From Chelonoidis abingdonii (lineage: Eukaryota; Chordata; Testudines; Testudinidae): a DNA stretch of 64,000 bases. Below the pieces are notes generated by a model, which saw nothing but the letters and a program-made list of their open reading frames with translations, was not told the origin of the DNA and searched no databases. Positions 45,948 to 56,876 of this stretch are shown here, piece by piece. The translations under genes and the position numbers were made by a program. Within the stretch, counting starts at the first letter, position 1. Every line of letters begins with the position of its first letter. Where the stretch lies: assembly GCF_003597395.2 (NCBI RefSeq), contig NC_133772.1, forward strand, positions 146,473,429-146,537,428, in the 5' to 3' direction.

Positions 45948-46151
45948 CAGGGCTGGCTCTAGGTTTTTTGCTGCCCCAAGCACAAAATAAACCAACCAAC
46001 CTCTGAGAGCGTAACTGCTGAAGGAAAACAAAAAACACAACCCGGAGTGCCGCCTGTGGAATTGTGCCACCCCAACCACCTGGAATGCTACCCTTGGAAT
46101 TTTGCAACCCCAAGCATGTGCTTGGTTTGCTGGTGTCTAGAGCCGGCCCTG
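45948..46151. mobile_element. Non-autonomous hAT element
   Basis: Starts CAGGGCTGGCTCTAG and ends, inverted, CAGGGCCGGCTCTAG. Flanks TACCTAGG (45940-45947) and TACACAGG (46152-46159) agree at 6 of 8 bases. It inserted into the Harbinger fragment. Confidence 0.8.
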
Positions 46152-46169
46152 TACACAGGGATGCACCCC

Positions 46170-47740
46170 TGTGGCATTCTGTACCTCAAAGCAGCCCTGG
46201 AAGCCCCATATTCACCACTATCATAATTAGTATTTGTTTTGTACAAAGTATGCCTTGCGAGGAATCATTTTGAAAGTCTTGATCTGTTTAACATTAATAT
46301 TCTGTGGGCTTGGGTAGTGAGTTGAGACTCACTGATGCACTACCTGCTGGTCATCTTGGGAATCAGCTCAACTCCAGCTTCAGAGGGCCCTCTGCTGGCC
46401 GGTGGCTCACCTACCTCAGGCCCCTGTATCCCCTCAGCCCCGGTGCCCTTTACCTCAGGATTCTGCCCCAGCAGTATCCCCACATTCTAGATCTCCCCTC
46501 CCAGGGGAACACCCAACCCTCTAAACCTACTTTGCTTCAGTAGCCACTGCCAGTCATTAACAGCCCTCATCATTGATAAGGACTTAGGACCAGCTGCCTC
46601 TGCCTGTTCCCAGGCTGTCTCTCTGCAGCCCCAGTACCTCTGTAGGCCTTCAAGAAAATCTGCAGCCTGGGGTTTTACCAGGCTGGAACTCCCCAGCTCC
46701 CTTGCCCTATTACCCAGCACTGCTCCACTTCAAGTACCTTACTTCCAGACAGCTAGCCCTTCTCTCTCCAGGACTAGAGTGAGATACCTGGCCCCTAACC
46801 CTCTTATAAAGGCCAGCTGGGCCCTGATTGAGCTGGCCACTGCTGTGGCTGCTTCCCCAATCAGCCTAGTTAGGCTGCTTTTAACCCATTTTCCAGGAGT
46901 GGGGCAGTTGCTATACTACAGCTTGTATGTGCTATCATTGTATGTGAAGTTATGAAGTTTTGCTCTGTGTGTTATTGAAGTATGTTGTGAGGTTGTGAGC
47001 TCCCACAACCAGCCTGTCAGGTACAACAATGGAGGAGACAGATGTGCTGATGGCCCATTCAAGAAAATCCACTATCCCAGGAACTGTATACAATGGAGAC
47101 TTCTCAGGGAGAGCATGTATACATGGAGGCTGCTTGACCAATAGGGGTAGACCCCATGTCACAGGCAAAGAGCTTTCCAGCAAGCTGGAAGAAACTAGAA
47201 AAGAGGGGAAGTGACATCATCACTTGGTCTCACTCCCCCATAACTCAATACCTGGATGCACATCTAGTGGACAAAGACTGAACTGAGGAGGGTAGCCCTG
47301 GGCTGGAGGAGAGTTCCAGCCTGTGTGCTGAAGATCTGTGAGTTGTTTGTACCATCTATCTGGGTGAGACACTGCTTCAGTCAAATCCTGTTTAGTTTAT
47401 AGAACTCAGATTGTGAATTTACTTTTATTTCTTAGGTAAACAACTTTGAGCTCTATGCTCACTACTTATAATCACTTAATCTATCTTTCTGTAGTTAATA
47501 AATCTGTTTTACGTTTTATCTAAAACTGTGTGTTTTGGTTGAAGTTCTTCAAAAATCTCACTTCAGGTTACAAAGGCTTAGTGTGTGAGCTTTCCACTTT
47601 GAGGGAGAGACAGACTTGATAATAACCTTACACTGGTCAGGCTTCCAGGAGTGCAAGGCTGGGGAGCTGGAGGGAATTGGCTGGAGCCTCTCTACTGTTG
47701 GTTTGTCAGTGGCTGGCAACCCTTGCCCAAGAATACAGAG
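46170..47740 (+). repeat. LTR copy E with a second LTR-like block inside
   Basis: Starts TGTGGCATTCTGTACCTC, like the LTR at 38220. It continues after 46918 with TGTATGTGAAGTTATGA and a late CTGTAGTTAATAAATCTG polyadenylation region (47490-47510). The right border is not sharp. The part 46318-46918 differs in composition and looks inserted. Confidence 0.5.
46318..46918. repeat. GC-rich LTR-like block nested in LTR copy E
   Basis: Contains CCCTCTGCTGGCCGGTGGCTCAC, many CCCCAG runs, and CTTATAAAGGCCAGCTGGGCCCTGATTG, a TATA-like part of another turtle-type LTR. Ends are not fixed. Confidence 0.4.
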
Positions 47741-48239
47741 ATTATTTTTTTAGTAATGAACATATGATTTGCAAATCAAATACAAACCTGGGTGAGATTT
47801 GGTGGTTGCAAACTGTCCTGCATCCACAGAGTGTGCTATGCCTCTGACCATTATGCAGTCTCTCTGAGACCATACCCCTTTAGAGACTGGTCATATGCAA
47901 TGTTCCCTCTAATTCTTTCCACCCTTGTGCGAAATAAATTTTATGTGAACCAAAGTAAATGTGGATGTGCGCCACCAGTAGAAACCAAAAACCTAGATAT
48001 AATATATATATTTTTAAATGTTACCAGTAGGAATAATTACTCCAGCCATGATAAGTTAGGCATTTTAGAACTCACTACTCAAAGAATTAAATTTAAGCGT
48101 AAGAGACAAATAAAAATTATGAAATACATTGACCAGTCAAAAAACTAAAATAACACACTTAGAAATAATAAAATTAGAGAATATATGTGCATTCCAGGAA
48201 GCACCAAGAAGTAACAACAACAGCGTTGGGAGGTGTGTG
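47741..48239. other. Unassigned AT-rich sequence
   Basis: TGCAATGTTCCCTCTAATTC (47897-47916) resembles a repeat start, but no partner end was found. Confidence 0.3.
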
Positions 48240-48534
48240 ACACAGAGTGTGTGTGTGTGTGTGTGTGTGACACAGAGACTCTGTGTGTGCTGGCTCGCTG
48301 GGGAAGTTTCTGAGAGATGCCCGTCTGCTGTCTCTTTAAGGCACTCACTGTAAGCTGTCCTCCTCCTTAACCATGTCCCCCCTCTCCTGCTCTGCAGAGC
48401 TGGGGTACATGGGCAAAGGGGAGGGGAAGAGACAGAGTGTATGTGTATGTGAGAGAGAGAAAAAGAGACAGACAGAGATTGTGTGTGCTGGCTGCTGCCT
48501 GCTGCCTGCTGGGGAAGTCTCTGAGGCTACGTCT
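48240..48534. repeat. GT microsatellite and first copy of a tandem duplication
   Basis: A (GT)n run lies at 48247-48269. The unit GTGTGCTGGCTcGCTGGGGAAGTtTCTGAGAGA...TGTCTCTTTAAGGCACT...CCTGCTCTGcaGAG occurs here and again at 48480-49030, where the second copy holds a MITE. Confidence 0.65.
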
Positions 48535-48917
48535 ACACGACAGGATAAATTCGAATTAGCTTAAACCGATTTTATAAAACAGATATTATAAAGTCAATTG
48601 TGCGTGTCCACACTAGACACATTAATTCAGTGGTGTGTGTCCATGGTCCGAGGCTAGCGTCGATTTCTGGAGCGGTGCACTGTGGGTAGCTACTGTAAAA
48701 TAATGAGACCAATAATGTCGATTTGCGTCCACACTAACACTAATCCGATATAGTAACATCGATTTTTAGCGTTACTCCTCTCGTTTTGTAGGAGTACAGA
48801 AATCGATTTAAAGAGCCCTTTAAATCGATATAAAGAGCAGTATAGTGTGGACAGGTGCAGCGTTAAATCGATTTAACGCTGTTAAAATCGGTTTAACAGT
48901 GTAGTGTAGACCAGGCC
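48535..48917. mobile_element. Harbinger-type MITE with TGA target duplication and empty-site partner
   Basis: Starts GGCTACGTCTACACGAC and ends, inverted, GGCCTGGTCTACACTAC. TGA at 48532-48534 and 48918-48920. The duplicated flank at 48301-48320 (GGGAAGTTTCTGAGAGATGC) shows the uninterrupted site. Subterminal AAACCGATTTTA/TTAAAATCGGTTT form long inverted repeats, with many ATCGAT motifs. Confidence 0.88.
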
Positions 48918-49704
48918 TGAGAGACCATACACTGTCTCTTTAAGGCACTTACTCACCTGAAGGCTTGTTCAGACCTCGGAGCTGCTGCGAGTTCTAAGCC
49001 CTGTCCCCTCTACCCTGCTCTGTGGAGATGGGGTACAGGTGCTGGGCTGGGGGACTGAGAGGGGGACACCCTGACATCAGCATCCTCTTTTCCCCTACCC
49101 CCTGTTCTGCATAGCCAGCAGGGGGATCCCAGGAGCAACCTGGCTGCAAAGCAGTGGGGTAGAAGAGGTGCACCTGAACACGTGCTGCTGGCTGGATGTG
49201 TATGGCTCTGTTAATCAACTGCAAGGCACTTGAATCTCTCCTGGGCAGCTGCCCAAGAGCGCAGCTTACATGGAACACGGGCCCTATGCCTCTACTTTTT
49301 GCCAGGGAGAATCCCATGGCTTCATAACTCTGAGACTGGGTCTTTGGCTTCAGCATCTCTGTTCTCACAGTGGTGCCTTCAAATGAATTCAGACCTGTGT
49401 CGGAGACTTACCTTCTTGGGAGCCACATGACCAGCAGATGTTTGCAGTGACCCAGGACAGCCTTTTTGAAACAATCCAGCATTTATTAGTCAGCCAGAAT
49501 ATAGTACATAAGGGTCCTTCGTGAGAATGGAAAAGCAAAGTTTGTATACATGTCCATGCTGGCAGCATCATCTGCCTCTGTCATCCTAAGAGTCCAGGAT
49601 TCCATCTATCCCTGCACTGGGCTGCAATCTACTGAATCCCGGCTGCTCTTTGTTTCACATTGGTGTTTTCACATATTTTATCTCCGTTTGCTGGCAGTCT
49701 TTAA
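48918..49704. other. Second half of the tandem duplication, then unassigned sequence
   Basis: Repeats TGTCTCTTTAAGGCACTtACT and CCTGCTCTGTGGAGATGGGGTACA of the first unit up to about 49040. Nothing recognised after that. Confidence 0.4.
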
Positions 49705-49838
49705 AATTAATGAGACAAGGTGGGTGAGGTAATATCTTTTATTGGACCAACTTCTGTTGGTGTGAGCAAGAAGCATATATTGACCTCTTCTTTAGGTCTG
49801 GGAAACTTACTCAGAGTATCACAACTAAATGCAAGATG
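49705..49838. repeat. Recurring TCTTTTATTGGAC repeat, copy 3
   Basis: GGTGAGGTAATATCTTTTATTGGACCAACTTCTGTTGGTGTGAG and AGGTCTGGGAAACTTACTCAGAGT. Best preserved of five copies. Confidence 0.7.
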
Positions 49839-49841
49839 GAA

Positions 49842-50225
49842 CAGCATTTCTCAAATGTGGCCACAAGTGGCCACCGGGGGCTTTTCTTGTGGCCACAGCC
49901 TCCTAGGCAGTGATGGGGGGGCATGGAGCAAAGCAGCAGCCCCTCCCCTGGGACCATCAGCAGGGACTGGTCCGTGTTCCCTTCAGGAGCCACAAACACT
50001 GTAGGAGCCTGCGGCCAGCATGAGTTCCCCACCTTCCTGGGGGTGATGGGGCTTGGGCTTCAGCCCTGGGGTGGTGGGCAGCAGGGTCTGGCCGTGTGAC
50101 GGCAGGGTCCAGCCCCCAGCCGCAGGGCTTTGGGTCCAGCTCTGGGCTTACCCCAACATGTTGCCCCTGGCCCCAGCTGCCTCTTCCAGGCCCCAGCCAT
50201 GCAGCACTCCCCATCCAGGGCTTAA
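49842..50225. mobile_element. hAT-type element, right end missing
   Basis: Starts CAGCATTTCTCAAATGTGG, a hAT terminus style. No matching right terminus is present; the GC-rich body fades near 50225. Confidence 0.45.
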
Positions 50226-51179
50226 TTTGGTCTCCAACTTGCTCTACTAGATAGCTTTATGTCAAATCTAGCTTTGCTAGACATGGTATACCTGACATAG
50301 TAATGTCTAACAATGGGCCACAGAGTAGAGGCATGAGTTTAAGCAATTCACGGTAAAGTTAGGGTTTAGAGATTTAATTGCTGGTCCCCACTAACCCTAA
50401 TCCAATGGGTTGAGTGAATGCTCTAACCAATGGTCTGTAGGATATATGGGGACAACCCCCCCACCCCACCTATTTTACTTGTGGGGCCTAATCCAGTAGG
50501 CATGCTCAGAGCACATCTACCTGACTAGGCCCTGCAGGCAAGATAGATGGAGGACTATCTAGTTTGAGAAGCTCACTAAGCGTTAGGTGTGAGCTAGAGA
50601 TCAAGTAGTTCCTTGGCATCTGGATTTTAGTCGTTTAATGCATGCCCACTGGAGGAAATATAGGCACTGGGATGGGGAAGCAAGATGACTGATATGACAG
50701 AGAGAACTCCTCCAATATGGGCCCGTTCATTATTTGTCGTCTTTTCTTTTATGTTTGTTATACTGAAAATAACAATTTATGCCTCACATCTATATGTAAA
50801 TAGCTGGTCATTAAAGTTCTTTGCATTCCCAAACCAGGTGCAAGTGAAAACTTCTGAAAAATAAGACAAGGCCTTGACAATGATCTTCTGATTCTGAAGT
50901 AAAGTATTCATTGTTTTAACAAGTTTTGTGCTTTTGGTTTTGCTGCTACTTGGAGCTTATCAAATTCATGTTATTTGGAACATCAGTTTTTGGCCTATCT
51001 GGTTTAACCAGCAAAGTCAGATTTTTTACATAGCCAGTGAACTTATTATACTACAGTATTTTAATAGTGTGCAAACAGTGATGCCTTGACTAAAAGTTTT
51101 GCAATTCTGTAGCACACCAATTATTTAGGAAAAATTTAATAAAAGCAAATACTGTGTGAAAGAAAAATGTGAAACTGTA
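50226..51179. other. Unassigned sequence
   Basis: No gene. A possible worn tRNA-like piece (GGTCCCCACTAACCC...CTCTAACCAATGG, 50384-50432) is too weak to call. Confidence 0.35.
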
Positions 51180-51560
51180 AATAGAGTTGTGCAAATAACT
51201 AATTTTTTGGTTTGTTGGCAGCAGTGAAAAATTGAAAAAAACAGTTTCAGGTTGACCTGAAATGAAATTTTTTTGGTGAACTGAAAAGTAAAACAAAAAT
51301 TTGTTTGGGGCTGAAATAAATGTTTCATTTGTCCCAAAATAAAACATTTTGTTTCTATTTTGAACTTAAAACGTTTTTACAAATAAAATGGAAGGAAATT
51401 TTGAAATAAAATGTCATTTTGAAAATGTCAAAACAAAACATGTCTATTTTGTCAGAATTTTCTTTCTGTTTGGCTTTCTTTTTTTCCAGCTGAAACAATT
51501 TGGCAAATTCAGCAGAAATTAGTGAAATATTAATCTGCATTTTTCACCAAAAAAAAGTTT
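51180..51560. repeat. Low-complexity degenerate repeat of TTTCATTTTG/CAAAATGAAA type
   Basis: Dense AAAATGAAA, TTTCATTT and ACATTTTGTTTC words on both strands, making many short inverted repeats. It looks like a decayed satellite-like repeat; the frames crossing it are by-products of composition. Confidence 0.6.
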
Positions 51561-52309
51561 CCATAGAAACTTGTGTTTCAAGAATAATTGCATCATTCAG
51601 ACCAGAGTCAGTATCTGGGGATTTTAGCAGTTAGTGGCATCCATCTTTATGGCAGTGTGTAAAGTTCACAGCATAGTGATAAGGAGACAGACGGACAAAA
51701 CTGCCTATTCTTTTTTCTCATTTGCATTCTCTTCTCATTCTTTCAAAACTGCCTATTCTCTTTACTTCCTGCAAAGTAAGATAATAGTTGGACCTTATCT
51801 AAATAAAGTGCTACATTGATTCATTATGTATTTTGCTAAGGATAGTTGGATTCCTGTAAGTTCCGAATGCAGAAGTAATCACTGGAATTCATGAGTGATG
51901 ACTTTCTTGTAGAGAGATGTTTAATTTTAATACTTCAGATTGCTTACTAAGAAATTAATGTACAAGGTTCAGTACTGGAGAGCAATGGACAGCCAGGGCA
52001 GATCCCAGAGCACTCAGAGTTATATGGTCCTAGCAAGATACCCTGCTCAATAAAGCAGATGCTGTATTCTGCACAAGCTTCAGTCTCCAAATAGTTTTAA
52101 GGCATAGCCCCATGTAGCACACATTGCAGTAGTTTAATCTTAACACTACGAAAGATGAACAACAGTGGAAAGATCAACTTCTGAAAGAAAAGGTTGCAAC
52201 CTTTTTAACCTATTTAAATAAAGTAGCAATAATTTAACTCAATCCTATATCAGCTCTTCTGTTGTTTCACCCAGGATTGATGTCAGGGTAATTGTCCTAT
52301 AGATACCTA
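51561..52309. other. Unassigned sequence with a possible old LINE fragment
   Basis: CTGCACAAGCTTCAGTCTCC...GCATAGCCCCATGTAGCACACATTGCAGTAGTTTAATCT (52067-52140) resembles an old LINE fragment common in sauropsids; the family is not named. Confidence 0.35.
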
Positions 52310-53425
52310 TAGTGATAGGGTAGCTGGCCCCTTAAATAAGACCGAGCCCAGTTCTCCTGTTCCAGTCCAGGTTTGTCCTAATTTGGTGTACTGAGGAGGG
52401 CAGAGCTGCCCCTGGGAGTTCTAAATGAGAGTTCAGACAGCTGAGAGAGAGGAGTCCAAAACTGGAGCTCTGAAAGGCTGTGACCTTCAGAGAGGTAATC
52501 TCTCTGAAGTGGGGAGCAGTTAGAATTCCCTAGAGAGCAATGGAGCCAGAGCAAGTGAAAGCTGAAGGCGGGAAGATCACCTACAAATTTCTCCAGGCCA
52601 GAGAGAGGGCTGGGAAGGGCTGAAGGATGGAAGTAGCAGAGGTAGATACTGCTGGCTCTTTGAGCTGGAGGGCCAGAGAGGACTGAAGGCTGGGGAAAAA
52701 TGACAGGGTGAGCTTAGTGGTGTATCTGGGCAAGAACTGGAACCATATCTGGGAAGGAAATAGGGCAGAGAAGCACTCTAGGTAGAAGGGCTGGGATGAG
52801 GCATAGTGAAAGACACCAGGGCCACACTTGAGAGCTGGGGTATGCATGGTGAGACATCTCAGAGCCAGGACCAGCGCTAGGGGTTTGAGCGCCCTAGGCG
52901 CACAGCCGTTTCGCTGTCCGGCGCGCTGGTCCCCCGGCTCCGCAGTCCTGCCTGCGGTCAGCTGCTCCCGCAGCTCCGGTGGAGCTGCCGCAGTCGTGCC
53001 TGCGGGAGGTCCACCGCAGCCACGCAAGCAGCCGATTGTCCGCAGGCACCACTGCGGCAGCTCCACCGGAGCCGCCTGCCGCCCCCTCCGGCAAAATGCA
53101 GCCCTCTAATAATGCTGGTGCCCTACGCGATTGCCTAAGCTGCCTAAATGCAAGCTCCGGCCTTGCCCAGAGCCATATTTGGTTTTGGACTGTTGAGACT
53201 AATATACTGTTTGCACTGCACTGGGAGAATTCTGCTTTATGGTAGTGGGACTTTTGGTAATAAATTAACTCCACAAAAGGGCTCTTTAGGTACTCCAAAT
53301 GCTGTACAGTACTGAGTTTATCTGATGAACCAAGAGGGAAACTGATGCAAGGGGGTATTTGCAGGGCTGTCCTGAGGCCATCAGGGGACACATGGGAGAC
53401 AGCCTCAGGTTTACAGGTCATCACA
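52310..53425 (+). repeat. LTR copy F, interrupted by a hAT element
   Basis: Begins near AGTGATAGGGTAGCTGG and ends AGGTCATCACA. It has a polyadenylation signal GGTAATAAATTAAC (about 53259). Without the hAT it is about 810 bases. The start is decayed from TGTGA and no target duplication is clear. Confidence 0.55.
52866..53165. mobile_element. Non-autonomous hAT element inside LTR F
   Basis: Starts CAGGACCAGCGCTAGG; the inverse end is CAAGGCCGGAGCTTGC. Flanks CTCAGAGC (52858-52865) and CCCAGAGC (53166-53173) match at 7 of 8. CTCCGGTGGAGCTGCCGCAG and CCTGCGGGAGGTCCACCG blocks are shared with 17657-17906. An apparent 200-codon minus-strand frame crosses it by chance. Confidence 0.75.
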
Positions 53426-53705
53426 CTTGCCCTTTTTGAACATGGGCACACTAGCATTGTTATTATTATCTTTATTACCATAGGCCCATGGCTCATTTTA
53501 AGATTCTCTCTGATTTAAACCCATCTGCAGTTACTCCTATTGGTCTTTTTAGAAACTTGCCTTTATTTCATTAGTTGTTCTTTGAACCAGACATCCTTCC
53601 CCCTACTTCATTCCTTTTGGCCTTATAAGTCATTACTTTCAAGGCTCTTCTCCATGCTTGGTGGCAGTGTGTGTATTGGGGGGCTCATTTCCACCCTAGT
53701 TTTTC
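53426..53705. other. Unassigned spacer
   Basis: AT-rich spacer between LTR F and the minisatellite; nothing recognised. Confidence 0.3.
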
Positions 53706-53995
53706 TCCTCCCTACTGGGTGACGGAGGTGGGGGGGGGTTGTGTGGAGGAGGAGGGCAGCTCTTCTCCCCCTCCTCCCCATTCTGGGTGATAGATATGGG
53801 TGGGCAGCTCTTCCCCTTCCCCTTCCCCCTCCCNATACACGCACACTCTCTCTCACACCCCCACTCTCCCCACCACGCCTCTATACGGGGTGATGGATGT
53901 GGTGTGGAGGGGCAGCTCTTTTCTCCCTATCCCTGCTGGGTGATGGAGATCGGAGGGGGAGCCCTCCCCCCAGCCCACCTCCTCCCTGCTGAGAA
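53706..53995. repeat. G-rich minisatellite, about four degenerate units
   Basis: Units start CTGGGTGATGGAGATGG-like at about 53715, 53784, 53888 and 53937, each followed by GGGCAGCTCTTCTCCCC-like sequence. It contains the single N (53834) and a CACACTCTCTCTCACAC patch. Confidence 0.7.
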
Positions 53996-54049
53996 GCTAA
54001 AGTTCCTCTGCCCCATCCACCCCCCCCGCGACCCTGGAGCTTCTGTGGG

Positions 54050-54551
54050 CATCTCCACGTGACACTCGCGCAAGGATGAAGCAGGCAAAGTTCATTGGCA
54101 GTTCCCGCGCGCAGAACAAAGCTGTGATTGGTGGCACTTTCTCCTAGAAGGGGGGGCACAGCCAATCAGGAGCGCCTCGCGCCGTCAGTGCTCTTGCTGT
54201 GCCAGCAGAACTTTGCGCAGGCTCTGTGGTGGGACCGCGCGCACCAGGAGGGGCGGGGAGCGGTGATTGGAGGAGGAGGGCGCTGGGGTGCGCGCGGCGG
54301 CGGGGCAGCCGGGCTCGGCTGAGTCAGGACGGTCACAGGAGGCAGCGCGGAGGGTAACTGACGGGCGGGAGCTGCAGCTGCGTAGCGGGAAGGCGCAACG
54401 GCCGGCTGGGCGGGTGTCTAGCGTCGGTTAGAGCCTAAGCCCCCTCCTCGCTGGAGGCCGCCCCCGCCGGCATAGTCCCCCCTCCCCTCAGGAGAGATCC
54501 CCCGCCAGCCCCTCTGCCGGGAGAGACTCCCCGCGGCGCCCGGCTCCCAGC
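54050..54551 (+). promoter_or_regulatory. SGPP1: SGPP1 CpG-island promoter and 5' UTR
   Basis: CpG density rises sharply here and stays high to about 55250. Visible sites are CCAAT-box motifs ATTGG (54127-54131), CCAAT (54162-54166) and ATTGG (54266-54270), a GC box GGGGCGGGG (54250-54258) and an AP-1-type TGAGTCA (54320-54326). There is no TATA box, as usual for CpG-island genes with dispersed starts. The transcription start cannot be fixed; it probably lies between about 54280 and 54450. Factor binding is inferred from motifs only. Confidence 0.75.
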
Positions 54552-55241
54552 ATGGCTCTGCTCCAGCGCCTGGCCCGGCTGGCTGCCGCCCTGCAGGACC
54601 CGCAGAAAGTAGCCGACTTCCAGCGGCTCTGCGGGGTGGAGGGGCCTCCGGGCTTGGCGGCCTCCCCTCCCCTCGCTGAGGAGAGCGGGGAGCAGGGGCC
54701 GTTAGCCAACGGCAGCTGCCCCGCCAGGAACGGCGGAGGGGAAGGCGATGGGTGGCCCCGGCTCCGAGCCGCCGCTGGCGGGGAGAAGCGGCATCCGAAG
54801 GGGCTGGGGAACGGGGCGGTCTCCAGGGGAGCCGGCGGGGAGGGACCCCCGCAGCAGACCTGGGGGAGGAGGCAGCCGCGCCGCAACTCCCTGACCGGGG
54901 AAGCCGCCTGCCAGGAGATCGCCATCCGCAAGCCCTTCCTCTATTATCTGTTCAACTTGGGCACGGAGCTGGGCAACGAGCTCTTCTACATCCTCTTCTT
55001 CCCCTTCTGCATCTGGAACCTGGACGCCTGGATGGGCAGGAGGCTCATCATCGTCTGGGTCTGGGTTATGTACCTGGGCCAGTGCACCAAGGATGTGATT
55101 CGCTGGCCACGGCCTGCCTCCCCTCCCGTGGTGAAGCTGGAAGTCTTCTACAACTCCGAGTACAGCATGCCTTCCACCCACGCCATGTCGGGCACTGCCA
55201 TCCCTCTGGCGCTCGTCCTGCTCAGCTACGGCAGGTGGCAG
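54552..55241 (+). CDS. SGPP1: SGPP1 coding exon 1 (sphingosine-1-phosphate phosphatase 1)
   Basis: SGPP1 is an ER membrane enzyme of the PAP2 lipid phosphatase superfamily that removes phosphate from sphingosine-1-phosphate, recycling sphingosine to ceramide and lowering S1P signalling. Exon 1 gives 230 residues. The N-terminal LLQRLARL...[17 protein letters not shown] matches vertebrate SGPP1, then a low-complexity GC-coded linker (35-105), RRNSLTGE (110-117), membrane spans at about 143-158, 165-177 and 213-226, PAP2 motif 1 KX6RP (K180, R187, P188) and motif 2 PSTH (207-210). Motif 3 (SRX5H) must lie in later exons outside the window. The start has a strong context (A at -3, G at +4). The frame ends at ...GRWQ followed by GTAATG, a phase-0 donor. 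About half of the usual 430-440 residues. Confidence 0.96.
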
Positions 55242-55247
55242 GTAATG
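55242..55247 (+). other. SGPP1: Splice donor of SGPP1 exon 1
   Basis: CAG|GTAATG. Homology to SGPP1 stops exactly here; the 16 further codons to the stop at 55290-55292 are intronic. Confidence 0.9.
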
Positions 55248-56876
55248 CCCGCCCTTCTTTTTCATGGCGAGATATACACTCAACTGCCTTAAAGGGAGGG
55301 GTGAACTAGTTTGGATAAAACACAATACCTGTTCTCCTCCCCAACCCCCCAAATCATCTATTCTTAAAAATGAATGTGAACTGAACTTTTTTTTGATCAT
55401 CCAGGTGAGTGTTTAGATATCAGGAGAGAGACTTCTGGTATTTCCAGCTTTTATTTGAATAGTGATAATGTGCACAGTGTGCTCCACATCTCTGTCTGCA
55501 CCCTGTTCTTGTGAGACTTTTGTAGCCTCAAGTGGTTTGGGTAAACTTTGTGCAAGCATCTGATCTTTTGGCAGGCTGATTTGGTTTAATTGACTGACTG
55601 ACTGACAGAGCACTAGGAACTTTAGAGTTCAATGATAATCTTGCTTTTGCTTCTGATTTACTACTTGTCCTCGGCATCTCCTTGAACTCTGTTTTAGTTT
55701 AATAATCTCTTATCTGGGTGTTGAAGATATAAATAATCCTCAAAGTGCTGCACGACTATAGAAGTATTAATTTTTATCAGGAACTGACTTCTAAACCTTT
55801 TCAGGTTTCCCCTTCTCTCATCTAAATTTTAATCTCCGGTATATTCCATCTTAAATCAACAAGGTCAATTTAAATGACAAATTGTACTCTATGGATAATT
55901 AGATCATATCATGTTTTCAGTTGGGGTAGGTATTGCTGAAATTTTTGCTCTTGAACATATTGCTAGAAAATTCTCTACAAATCCTGGAGTTCTCTTGCAC
56001 CACTTGCAGGGGCAGGTGAACAACAAGAGTTTTTGGTGGTTTTTTGGTCATTCCTTGATAGCAAGTGTTATAGACAGAAGTTTCAGTGCACTGCATGTTA
56101 AGTAACAGCTATGTATTTGAAGGATACACATCTCCTATATCCAGTTTATGTAAAAGGGATTGATTTCTACTTGCAACATGTTTAGTATTTTCAGATGGTC
56201 TGCTGTCTGTACTGCTTTTCATATAGCTGTATAACTTCTAAGAAGTCCAGCAAATTGCTATGAGATACTTTCAGCTTAGTGACCAAATAACCCTTATCTT
56301 TTCAGTCAATGCTGCTAGTGATCACTGGGGGTTTATTACTGTCGGAGCATGACACTTGTGTTTTTATCTCAGTCTGTGAAATGGGTATTCTGACAGGATA
56401 GAGCTGTTTGAAGGTTCAGAAATGCGCAAGTAATGTGGTTTAAACAAAGATTGAGATTCAAAGTGCAGTAACTAATCTTGGTAAAAGTCAGTCCACTCCC
56501 AAAAAGTCTAGTTATTTTGGATACCTACACTTTTTTTAGTCAAAGGCCAAGTACCTTCCACTACACACCAAGTTCCCACCCACTTGATGTGCACAGGCAT
56601 GTGATAGATCAAGGTGTTAGGGTTTACTTTATGAAATATATATTTTCACTTATTAGTAACTGTTTGTTTATAGTTTCATTATAAAGAGTGAATCATTAAA
56701 AATGGACCTTATTCAACAACATGTACATTCAGTCACAGTTGCTTATTTTGTGACAGAAAAATGTTTTTTATTGCCTTTTACCCCATTAGCACTGGAGAGC
56801 TGACAGTCTGAGGATGATCTGAGTTATACTGCTTTCTGTATATCCTTAACAGAATAACTTACTAATGCCAGAGAGA

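Noticed and set aside
48247..48269. Regulatory Z-DNA element
   Set aside because: A plain (GT)n microsatellite; no further evidence of function.
52894..53496. 200-codon minus-strand frame
   Set aside because: Runs from LTR sequence into a hAT element; the frame is chance and the hAT part is low-complexity.
55242..55292. SGPP1 ending at the stop codon 55290-55292 as a short protein
   Set aside because: Homology ends at the GT donor and PAP2 motif 3 is still missing, so this is intron read-through.
54752..55309. 185-codon + strand frame overlapping SGPP1 exon 1
   Set aside because: Out-of-frame shadow of the true exon, which has strong family motifs.
54702..55400. 232-codon minus-strand frame over SGPP1 exon 1
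   Set aside because: Antisense shadow of a GC-rich exon; no homology and low-complexity content.
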